From Bacteroidota bacterium (GTDB lineage Bacteria > Bacteroidota > Bacteroidia > JAHEXY01): 64,000 bases of DNA. Shown here one piece after another: positions 35,969-44,434 of this stretch. The stretch is taken from positions 62,001 through 126,000 of the forward strand of contig JAHEXY010000003.1 in the NCBI GenBank assembly GCA_023251875.1, in the 5' to 3' direction. The notes under the pieces were generated by a model that saw only the letters and a list, made by a program, of their open reading frames with translations, ran no database searches and had not been told where the DNA came from. The translations under genes were made by a program, and so were the position numbers. Each line of letters starts with the position of its first letter. Within the stretch, counting starts at the first letter, position 1.

Positions 35969-36613
35969 ATGGAACTTTATTTTGAGCTTAATCTAATATA
36001 TCATCCAGAAGATCTTGAAGTATTTGTTTATGGTGATGATAATATTAATAATCCATTTTTAGAGCATTTTTTTACGTGCCAAAATATAAAATTCAGGAAA
36101 TTATCTTTTCGTTATTACTTATCCGATAATCCGGATTTGAAACCTTATATCATTTTAATGAAGAATGAATTATTAGATATTGCTAAACAAAAGAATGTAG
36201 CATTAAACTTTAAAGTAACAGAGCAAACTCCTGATTGGATTTATAATCATAATATGGAATTTTATATTTCAAAAAATGATCCTGAATTTATAATTACATT
36301 ACCACAAAATGAAAAAATTAATTTACAAGGTAGTGACCATGGAATGGGAGGCGATGACGAAGTTGGAGTTACTGATAAATGGCAAATGGCTTTAATAGAA
36401 AGATTAATGAGTAAACACGAAATCAAATACACTCAAAATAGCGACTCCTATTTTAATAAAATAGAATATCGCATTCCCCTAAATATGTTTCCATTAGATA
36501 AAGGAATTAATTTTTTAAAAGCACGAATTTGGGAATCATTTGCTTTATTTTATAGTCAACATAATATTTTTGACAAAGACCCACATCATCTGGTAAAATT
36601 TATTGAAAATTAA
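35969..36613 (+). CDS. Hypothetical protein, 214 residues
   Basis: I do not recognise this protein. It has no signal peptide or membrane segment and is rich in aromatic and acidic residues. Visible points are an N-terminal MELYFELNLIYHPEDLEVFVYGDD, a central GSDHGMGGDDEVGVTDKWQMALIERL segment with a glycine-acid loop, and a C-terminal YFNKIEYRIPLNMFPLDKGINFLKARIWESFALFYSQHNIF. Codon use resembles the neighbours and the ORF is long, so it is likely real. It is divergent from asnB and convergent with the thiamine operon; neither suggests a role. Confidence 0.6.
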   Translation: MELYFELNLIYHPEDLEVFVYGDDNINNPFLEHFFTCQNIKFRKLSFRYYLSDNPDLKPYIILMKNELLDIAKQKNVALNFKVTEQTPDWIYNHNMEFYISKNDPEFIITLPQNEKINLQGSDHGMGGDDEVGVTDKWQMALIERLMSKHEIKYTQNSDSYFNKIEYRIPLNMFPLDKGINFLKARIWESFALFYSQHNIFDKDPHHLVKFIEN

Positions 36614-36720
36614 GAGCCTCCTCTGAAAATTAAGTTACGGTTAAAGAATAATCAAAAAAATAAAATCTAATTTAAATCCATTCATATGTATATATTGTTG
36701 TTATGAATCTCGTACAGATT

Positions 36721-36769
36721 GCGTCAATGTTGCACAAGCATACTATACGAGCTATAGTTAGCTTGACGC
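36721..36769. repeat. Inverted repeat in an unusual spacer downstream of thiE
   Basis: GCGTCAA (36721-36727) and TTGACGC (36763-36769) enclose a second imperfect pair, CATACTAT / ATAGTTAG. The surrounding 36710-36830 is richer in GC than other spacers and contains GACGCCATGCCATC. It could be a fragment of a mobile repeat or a terminator region for thiE. No ORF is convincing. Confidence 0.4.
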
Positions 36770-36828
36770 CTATGCGATGGATCAGGACGCCATGCCATCT
36801 TCATCAGTGTTTGTGCACTGCCCCTCTC

Positions 36829-37479
36829 TTAAGAGTAGTGTAAGAAATTTTTTATTGTAGTTTTTCTATCTTCTGCATAATTAATAGCTCCCGAAACTGC
36901 AAATCCATACACACCAGTATTTAAAATTGAAGGCACATCCTCTACTATTATTCCGCCAATTGCAATAATAGGAATCGTAATTTTGCACTCTTTACATTTT
37001 TGAATAATATTTTGAATGCCTTCAATACCTAAAACGGGACTTAAGTTCTTTTTTGTTGATGTGAATTTAAAGGGCCCTAGTCCAATATAATCAACACCTT
37101 CATTATAGAGTCTAAGAATATCTTTAAATGTATTGGCAGTTCCTCCAATAATAGAATCGTTGCCTAAAATTTTTCTGGCTTCCATTGGCGACATATCTTT
37201 TTTACCCAAGTGTATGCCATCTGTTTTTACTTGTTTAGCAACATCTACATAATCATTTATAATGAATGTGGTTTGGTGTTTTTTACAGATGTTCTTTATT
37301 TTTAATGCGATATCAATTAATGCATTTCTATCTTCTAGGGAATCTGATGGTAGTTTTTTAATTCTTAATTGTATCCATCGTATACCTGCATTACAAGCTT
37401 CTTGTACCAAATCAATATGATTGGCATCCGCAATGTCGTCTTGTGTTAGATAATGTAGCTTTGCTATTTTTTTATCCAT
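36829..37479 (-). CDS. thiE: Thiamine-phosphate synthase
   Basis: The 216-residue TIM-barrel enzyme joins HMP pyrophosphate to the thiazole phosphate to give thiamine monophosphate. Family motifs seen are WIQLRIKK near the start, FIINDYVDVA, DGIHLGKKDM, IGGTANT, YIGLGPFKFTSTKKN and IIAIGGI near the C-terminus with GFAVSGAI. It overlaps the upstream thiD by 8 bp and is the last gene of the thiamine operon. A second ThiE-family paralogue is encoded two genes upstream; this copy, with the complete GPFKFTSTK loop, is the better candidate for the synthase. Confidence 0.92.
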   Translation of the reverse strand: MDKKIAKLHYLTQDDIADANHIDLVQEACNAGIRWIQLRIKKLPSDSLEDRNALIDIALKIKNICKKHQTTFIINDYVDVAKQVKTDGIHLGKKDMSPMEARKILGNDSIIGGTANTFKDILRLYNEGVDYIGLGPFKFTSTKKNLSPVLGIEGIQNIIQKCKECKITIPIIAIGGIIVEDVPSILNTGVYGFAVSGAINYAEDRKTTIKNFLHYS

Positions 37480-38230
37480 TGTTATGATAACCTAAAAGAG
37501 TATTATTGCTTTTTAAAAAAGCAAGGGTGTAGGTTTTGGCATGCAAACAGGCATCGTGTAAGGTACTTCCTTTTGAAAGTTCAGCAAGTAGGGCCGATGA
37601 TAATACACATCCTGATCCATGTTTTTTATAGGATGAATTGTATTTTCCTTCAAATTCATAGGTTTGATTTGCTGTAAATACTATGTCTGTTCCTTTTTTA
37701 TGATCTGTTCTATGTCCTCCTTTTAATAGTACTCCACAGTATTTACTGAGGGTTTGAGCAGCCGTAGTTTCAGACTGATCAGGAAGGAGCATTTTTATTT
37801 CTTCATAATTGGGCGTAAGCAAATAGATTTTTTTGCAGATGTCTATTAAATGAGATTGAGCAATAGTTTCATGAAATTGAAAACCTGCACTTGCTTTAAG
37901 TATGGGATCCCAAATTATTTTTACTTCCTTATTTTTTTTATGCAGATAATTGACAAGATCAATAAGAATACTTGCATTTTCAATTAAGCCAATTTTAATC
38001 CATTTTATGGAAAAACGTTCAAATAAAATATCAATTTGATTTTGAATGGTTTTAAACGAAATCCATTCTACAGATTGAAAATGTATGTCGTTTTGAATGG
38101 TAACGGCAGTACAAATACCAAAACCATATACATTATTATTTTCTAAAGTTTTGATGTCGCTCAAAATACCAGCTCCAGAAGAAGGGTCAAATCCTGCAAT
38201 ACTTAGTGCGCAGTTTGTAAATTTTTGCAT
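37472..38230 (-). CDS. thiD: Hydroxymethylpyrimidine/phosphomethylpyrimidine kinase
   Basis: The 252-residue ribokinase-fold enzyme phosphorylates HMP and HMP-phosphate to HMP pyrophosphate. The substrate site AGFDPSSGAGILSDIKT is near the N-terminus (residues 13-29), with GFGICTAVTIQN and the C-terminal KKHGSGCVLSSALLAELSKG anion-hole segment carrying the GSGC motif. The gene overlaps thiE by 8 bp and the upstream tenI-like gene by 28 bp, so translational coupling is likely. Slightly short relative to the usual ~265 residues but complete. Confidence 0.92.
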   Translation of the reverse strand: MQKFTNCALSIAGFDPSSGAGILSDIKTLENNNVYGFGICTAVTIQNDIHFQSVEWISFKTIQNQIDILFERFSIKWIKIGLIENASILIDLVNYLHKKNKEVKIIWDPILKASAGFQFHETIAQSHLIDICKKIYLLTPNYEEIKMLLPDQSETTAAQTLSKYCGVLLKGGHRTDHKKGTDIVFTANQTYEFEGKYNSSYKKHGSGCVLSSALLAELSKGSTLHDACLHAKTYTLAFLKSNNTLLGYHNNG

Positions 38231-38832
38231 TTTTCTTTTATAGCCAAAAAGTCTTTTACTTTATCATTGCTTTGCCAAATAGTGCCTACAAGAGCAATAC
38301 CTTCAAATCCTAAATTTTGTATTTTATCAATTCTGTTTAATTCAATTCCGCCAATGGCAAATACTTTGAGAGTAGTTTTTGACATTGCTACTTTTAAGCT
38401 ATGAAAATTAAAACCTGATTGATAACCCGATTTTGAGATACTATCGAAAACCGGACTCAAAAAAACGTAATCAAATTCTTCTGAGTTTTCATATAAGTTG
38501 GCAAGATTATGATAAGAAACACTTATTGTTAAATCTGTTTTAAAAAACTTAAGGTATTTTATTTTCATTGCCGTAATAAATTCTTTTTTACGATCTTTTC
38601 TTGTTAAATGAATACCTTTAAAATTATATTTAAGAGCAAGGGTATGATGCGAATGTATCACAATTTTATTCCAATACTTTTTTGGAATTTTTTGGATGTA
38701 ATTTTCAATTCTTTTTTTAGAATATCCTGGTTTTCTAACATGTAATAAATCTAATCCTGCTTCAAATAAAGATATAACAGTATCTACTTCACCTTTTATA
38801 GATACTTGTGGCGAAATAACAATGATCTTCAT
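38203..38832 (-). CDS. ThiE/TenI-family paralogue (putative thiazole tautomerase)
   Basis: The 209-residue TIM-barrel protein of the TMP synthase/TenI superfamily shows GLDLLHVRKPGYSKKRIENYI, IHSHHTLALKYNFKGIHLTRKDR, SVSYHNLANL, YVFLSPVFDSISKSGYQSGF and VFAIGGIELNRI. It lacks the GGTANT and exact pyrophosphate-binding residues of a true TMP synthase, so a TenI-like thiazole tautomerase or a divergent role is more likely. It overlaps thiD by 28 bp and follows thiC by 24 bp. Two ThiE-like genes around thiD are known in other Bacteroidota thiamine loci. Confidence 0.82.
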   Translation of the reverse strand: MKIIVISPQVSIKGEVDTVISLFEAGLDLLHVRKPGYSKKRIENYIQKIPKKYWNKIVIHSHHTLALKYNFKGIHLTRKDRKKEFITAMKIKYLKFFKTDLTISVSYHNLANLYENSEEFDYVFLSPVFDSISKSGYQSGFNFHSLKVAMSKTTLKVFAIGGIELNRIDKIQNLGFEGIALVGTIWQSNDKVKDFLAIKEKCKNLQTAH

Positions 38833-38856
38833 ATTAAATAGAAATTAAAGACAAAT

Positions 38857-40710
<1,854 letters not shown>

Positions 40711-40735
40711 TTATTGTTTGTGTTTTATAGATATA

Positions 40736-40823
40736 AATTAGCCAATTTGGTGATTAGCTAATTAGCTAATAAAAAATTTAATGAATACATCAGCTAATTA
40801 TCACATTAGCTAATCAACTAATT
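40736..40823. repeat. TTAGCTAAT-rich inverted repeat within the thi operon
   Basis: About five copies of TAGCTAAT-like units lie here in both orientations. A perfect 11-bp inverted pair is GATTAGCTAAT (40752-40762) and ATTAGCTAATC (40805-40815). It fills the 116-bp gap between thiS and thiC and could form a hairpin in the operon transcript, possibly protecting or partly terminating it after thiS. Confidence 0.6.
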
Positions 40824-40826
40824 ATT

Positions 40827-41033
40827 TTAACCACCCTGACTTGCTCTAATCACCAAAATTTTATCATTCTCTTTTAAAAAATAATTTTCCCAACCATTTT
40901 TGGGAACTACTTTATTGTTTACCGCTATGGCAGTACCAAAGGCAATATTAAATGAACTGAAATGTTGCAATGCTTTTTGCAAAGACGCACTTGATTCAAT
41001 TTCGTTGGCTTCGTTATTAATGTAAATGGTCAA
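40827..41033 (-). CDS. thiS: Sulfur carrier protein ThiS
   Basis: The 68-residue ubiquitin-like protein ends in the diagnostic Gly-Gly (IRASQGG) that is adenylated and thiocarboxylated to donate sulfur for the thiazole. A central GTAIAVNNKVVPKNGW segment and the FLKENDKILVIRA strand fit the family. It is the first gene of the operon, right after the TPP riboswitch. Its usual partners thiG, thiH and thiF are not in this cluster or anywhere else in the window. Confidence 0.93.
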   Translation of the reverse strand: MTIYINNEANEIESSASLQKALQHFSSFNIAFGTAIAVNNKVVPKNGWENYFLKENDKILVIRASQGG

Positions 41034-41089
41034 ATGGTTAAACTGCTAAATTGTTAAATGCTTGAAGCTATAAAATGGGTGTGAGTTTG

Positions 41090-41175
41090 GCTTGCTCATT
41101 CCATTCGGCAGCATTACCTGCATCATGTTGTGAGGGTTTTTCTCAGTCACATATTAAATGCAACACCCCTATAAG
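41090..41175 (-). promoter_or_regulatory. TPP riboswitch (THI element) upstream of thiS
   Basis: Read on the minus strand, AGGGGTG starts the aptamer and pairs with ACCCT (P2). P3 is GTTGCA...TGTGAC. The invariant core ACTGAGA precedes AAAACCC, and the pyrophosphate-sensing arm has CATGATGCAGGTAATGCTGC, matching the conserved CCTGAT..GGATAATGCCAGC block. A downstream CTCACACCC could pair with the 5' GGGTGT of the aptamer as an alternative fold. It should lower expression of the thiamine operon when thiamine pyrophosphate is plentiful. Confidence 0.93.
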
Positions 41176-41182
41176 CTTTATG

Positions 41183-41190
41183 CAAATATA
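41183..41190 (-). promoter_or_regulatory. Candidate -7 box for the thiamine operon
   Basis: On the minus strand TATATTTG matches TAnnTTTG and would start transcription a few bases before the riboswitch aptamer. No TTG lies at the usual -33 distance. Confidence 0.5.
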
Positions 41191-41228
41191 ATAATTAAAT
41201 TTACCATACTATTACTAACGTTATAAAC

Positions 41229-42215
41229 ATGAGAAATTTAGCAACTATACAAAAGATAAAATCTCTAGAAGTCATTGAAAATGCTGATGCCATTCAAAAA
41301 GCTAAGGTATTGGGTTGGGAATTGGTGGTGAAAAAAGGAGAATTTAAAGAAGGTGAATTATGTGTGTATTGTGAAATTGATAGTTTGTTGCCCGATAAAC
41401 CCGAGTTTGCTTTTTTAAAAGCAAGAGGCATGCGTATAAGAACGATTAAACTGAGAGGACAAATCTCTCAAGGTATTTGTTTCCCGCTTTCTATTTTGCC
41501 TGAAGGAACAAAAATAGAAGAGGGTGCTGATGTAACGGAATTATTAGGCATCACAAAATATGAAGCGCCAGTACCTGCTAGTTTAGCTGGCGTTGCAAAG
41601 GGCTTGTTTCCATCATACATTCCAAAAACAGATGAAACCCGTGTGCAAGTATTGCAAGAAGTATTGGATAGACATAAGGGATTAAAATGTTACATCTCGG
41701 AAAAACTAGATGGTTCTTCTGTAACGTATTTTTTGAAGAAAGGCCAATTTGGTGTTTGCTCTAGAAATTTAGAATTGCTCGAAGATGCTGAAAACACATT
41801 ATGGAAAATTGCTCGTGAATTGGATATTGAAAACAAATTACGAAGCTTGGGAAGTGATTTTGCTTTGCAAGGAGAAATAATTGGAGAAAGCGTGCAAAAG
41901 AATATTTACAAATTGCGTGGACAAACAGTTTTCTTTTTTAATGTGTTTGATATTGATCAATACAAATATTTAGATTTTGAAGCATTTAAATTAATGATAG
42001 AAACCTTGGGCTTAAAAACGGCTCCAATTTTAGATACCCAATATGAACTCAATAATAATATTGCAGAACTGGTACAACTTTCTATTGGTAAATCTCAATT
42101 GTTTAATGTAGAGCGAGAGGGCATTGTTATTCGCCCGCTTACCGAAACAAAAGATATTACCGGCCGCGTTTCTTTTAAAGCCATTAATCCAGAGTTTTTA
42201 TTGAAGTTTGATTGA
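41229..42215 (+). CDS. ATP-dependent RNA ligase, Rnl5/DRB0094 type
   Basis: The 328-residue nucleotidyltransferase has an N-terminal OB-like domain (LATIQKIKSLEVIENADAIQKAKVLGWELVVKKGEFKEGELCVYCEIDSLLP). The adenylyltransferase domain follows: motif I SEKLDGSS with nucleophile Lys159, motif III-like TVFFFNVFDI, motif IV EREGIVIRP and motif V RVSFKAINPEFLLK. This layout, with the accessory domain first, is that of the Deinococcus DraRnl group, which seals nicks with a 3'-OH RNA strand. The role is presumably RNA repair; no partner kinase or phosphatase is adjacent. It is divergent from the thiamine operon. Confidence 0.87.
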   Translation: MRNLATIQKIKSLEVIENADAIQKAKVLGWELVVKKGEFKEGELCVYCEIDSLLPDKPEFAFLKARGMRIRTIKLRGQISQGICFPLSILPEGTKIEEGADVTELLGITKYEAPVPASLAGVAKGLFPSYIPKTDETRVQVLQEVLDRHKGLKCYISEKLDGSSVTYFLKKGQFGVCSRNLELLEDAENTLWKIARELDIENKLRSLGSDFALQGEIIGESVQKNIYKLRGQTVFFFNVFDIDQYKYLDFEAFKLMIETLGLKTAPILDTQYELNNNIAELVQLSIGKSQLFNVEREGIVIRPLTETKDITGRVSFKAINPEFLLKFD

Positions 42216-42239
42216 GTTTGGGTATAGCTTTAGTAAAAA

Positions 42240-43424
42240 CTAAAAAAGATCATCAGGATCGGTTTTTAAAAACTCCTGCCATAAAATACCTGAGTTGCCA
42301 ACCAAATAGGTTTTATGCGTTTTAAAAGTTTTTTTAAAGGCCTCCATTCCGGGGGCTTTTTGAGTAGCGCCACTTTTTACTTCTAAGCCTATAAGTTTTC
42401 CTTTTTTTTCTAACACAAAATCTACTTCCGCATTTTGTTCTCTCCAGTAATAAAGTCCTATGTTTTTTTCTCTACAGCTATTAATTAAATGAGCACCAAT
42501 AGCGGATTCAACATGCCTGCCCCATATAGCAGGATTGGTACGAACTTCATTAAATGATTTACCTGATAGGGTAGAGAATAAAGCCGAATTTTGAACTTGC
42601 CATTTAGGCATTGACGCACGTTGGCGAAATTTTTCGGAAGTATATTTTTCTAATCCACTTAAAAGCCCTGCCGAATCAAGTAGGTTAAGATAATGCGCTA
42701 GAGTAGTTGTGTTACCTGCATCATGCAATTGCCCAATCATTTTTGTATACGAAAGTATTTGTCCTGAATAGGCGCATCCTATTTCAAAAAGGCGTTTTAA
42801 TAAAGCCGGTTTATCAATACGCGCAAGCATCAATATATCTTTCGAAATGGTGGTTTCTATAAGAGAATGTAGTAAATAATCTCTCCATCTATTTTCGTCT
42901 TTTATTAAAGCTGCAGAGCCAGGATAGCCACCAAACCATACATATTGATCTGCCGAAAGCCCAAAAGCTTCATGCATTTCAGAAAAACTCCAATGACCCA
43001 TAGGAACTATCTCATACCTGCCGGCTAATGATTCTGTAAGGCCTTTTTGTAAAATAAGTCTTGCTGAACCGAGAATAATAAGTTTAATAGAAATATCATT
43101 GAAAGAGTCTTTATCCCATTCTTTTTTTATAATCTCACTCCAATTATCAATTTTTTGAATTTCATCAATAATCAATATTGCCGATTTAGCTTTTGATGAT
43201 TTTAATTTTAAGCGAATGTTATCCCATTGCTGTTCTATCCAAACAGAATTCGAGGAATCAATAGCATCTGCCGAGGCAAAAAGCCAAGGCTGTTTTATTT
43301 TTTCAGTTAATTGTTTTACAAGAGTAGTTTTACCTATCTGCCTAGGGCCAAGAATGGCCTGAATAAATTTTCGTGGTTCATTTATTCTCTTGTATAAAAG
43401 AGATAGCGCTGTGCGTTGAAACAT
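42240..43424 (-). CDS. AAA ATPase with DUF4143 domain
   Basis: The 394-residue protein has an N-terminal AAA_14 ATPase domain: Walker A GPRQIGKTTLVKQL at residues ~27-40, Walker B AILIIDEIQKI, and GSARLILQKGLTESLAGR. A C-terminal DUF4143 domain ends with NSALFSTLSG...WGRHVESAIGAHL and the nuclease-like YYWREQNAEVDFVLEKKGKLIGLEVKSG motif. Such proteins are widespread in Bacteroidota and Archaea; the function is unknown. Three 22-bp palindromic units lie 52-111 bp upstream of the start and may be its operator array. Confidence 0.88.
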   Translation of the reverse strand: MFQRTALSLLYKRINEPRKFIQAILGPRQIGKTTLVKQLTEKIKQPWLFASADAIDSSNSVWIEQQWDNIRLKLKSSKAKSAILIIDEIQKIDNWSEIIKKEWDKDSFNDISIKLIILGSARLILQKGLTESLAGRYEIVPMGHWSFSEMHEAFGLSADQYVWFGGYPGSAALIKDENRWRDYLLHSLIETTISKDILMLARIDKPALLKRLFEIGCAYSGQILSYTKMIGQLHDAGNTTTLAHYLNLLDSAGLLSGLEKYTSEKFRQRASMPKWQVQNSALFSTLSGKSFNEVRTNPAIWGRHVESAIGAHLINSCREKNIGLYYWREQNAEVDFVLEKKGKLIGLEVKSGATQKAPGMEAFKKTFKTHKTYLVGNSGILWQEFLKTDPDDLF

Positions 43425-43475
43425 GGTATTTTTTTTCTATAAAGATAGTAAATTACCCAATGAAATAAAAATTTC

Positions 43476-43535
43476 ACTCAACGTATTGAGTAATTTTACT
43501 CAATATGTTGAATAATTTTACTCAGTGTATTGAGT
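43476..43535. promoter_or_regulatory. Three palindromes ACTCAA-N4-TTGAGT with exact 22-bp period
   Basis: Units start at 43476, 43498 and 43520: ACTCAAcgtaTTGAGT, ACTCAAtatgTTGAAT and ACTCAGtgtaTTGAGT, separated by six-base AT spacers. A 22-bp period places all three on one face of the helix. They lie upstream of the AAA/DUF4143 gene and the third runs into the last codons of the GGGP synthase gene. A multi-site operator is the simplest reading. Confidence 0.68.
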
Positions 43536-44279
43536 AAAATTATTTGAATGTACCGCATCAGCCATTTCAAATAGTAGGGAAGCATCTTTTTCAAGGGCAT
43601 TGCCAATAACAATAACATCAGCGCCAGCGCGGCAATTAAGTAATGCTTTTTCGGGAGTACGAATGCCTCCACCAATAATCAAAGGAATATTTATATTCTT
43701 GCTTACATCTGCAATCATGCTTTCGCTAATGGGGTTAAGCGCTCCGCTTCCGCCATCCATAAAAATAAGTTTCATACCTAGCATTTCTCCGGCCATGGCT
43801 GTACAAACTGCAATATCATTTTTGTTTGAAGGTATTGGAGTGGTATTACTCATGTATGAAACAGAAGTTGCTTTTCCACTTTCAATAAGCATGTAGCCGG
43901 TAGGTAAAATTTCTAGTCCGCTCCTTTTTAGCATGGGCGCTGCCACTACATGTTTGCCAATAAGCATTTCTGGATTACGGCCCGAAATTAATGAAAGAAA
44001 TAAAATGGCATTGGCCTTAGAAGTATAATGTATATTATCTCCCGGAAATAAAACAACAGGGATGCTAGAATTACTTTTTATTACAGAAACACATTCGTCT
44101 ATATTTCCATTTGAAAGTAAACTACCTCCAACAAAAATAAAATCGACAGCAGCTTGTTGTGCTAAATCAACTAATTTTAATAAACCTTTGCCTGTAATCT
44201 TATCAGGATCTATCAGCAATGCAAATTGTTTTTTACCTGCTTGTTTATTAGCTATAATTGTATTGTAAATTTCATTCAT
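43518..44279 (-). CDS. Geranylgeranylglyceryl phosphate synthase (GGGPS/PcrB family)
   Basis: The 253-residue TIM-barrel prenyltransferase joins sn-glycerol 1-phosphate to a polyprenyl diphosphate. Family features are QFALLIDPDKITGKGL near the N-terminus, FIFVGGSLLSNGNIDE, VVLFPGDNIHYTSKANAILFLSLISGRNPEMLIG, YMLIESGKATSVSYMSNTTPIPSNKNDIAVCTAMAGEMLGMKLIFMDGGSGA and PLIIGGGIRTPEKALLNCRAGADVIVIGNALE. This matches the bacterial group II enzymes known from Bacteroidetes. The product's role in these bacteria is unresolved. The last codons run into the palindrome array, so the C-terminal FTQYTE is partly encoded by it. Confidence 0.9.
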   Translation of the reverse strand: MNEIYNTIIANKQAGKKQFALLIDPDKITGKGLLKLVDLAQQAAVDFIFVGGSLLSNGNIDECVSVIKSNSSIPVVLFPGDNIHYTSKANAILFLSLISGRNPEMLIGKHVVAAPMLKRSGLEILPTGYMLIESGKATSVSYMSNTTPIPSNKNDIAVCTAMAGEMLGMKLIFMDGGSGALNPISESMIADVSKNINIPLIIGGGIRTPEKALLNCRAGADVIVIGNALEKDASLLFEMADAVHSNNFTQYTE

Positions 44280-44287
44280 ATTGCTTG

Positions 44288-44295
44288 CAAAGGTA
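44288..44295 (-). promoter_or_regulatory. Candidate -7 box for the GGGP synthase gene, close to its ATG
   Basis: On the minus strand TACCTTTG matches TAnnTTTG and ends 8 bp before the ATG at 44279, implying a leader of only a few bases. No TTG lies at the expected distance upstream. Confidence 0.4.
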
Positions 44296-44434
44296 GATAA
44301 AATTTGGCAAGAAATGCTAAGAAGTATTGCAAATAGAGAATAGATTTAATACCTTGCAAAACGTCACTTTTAAAAAGTCCCAATAAATAACCCAATCAAT
44401 TCAATTCCTTTTATTAATCAAATCTATTTCAATT

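Noticed and set aside
40736-40823. TTAGCTAAT cluster as a CRISPR or an iteron origin
   Set aside because: Units are in both orientations with irregular spacing inside an operon, with no Rep gene nearby.
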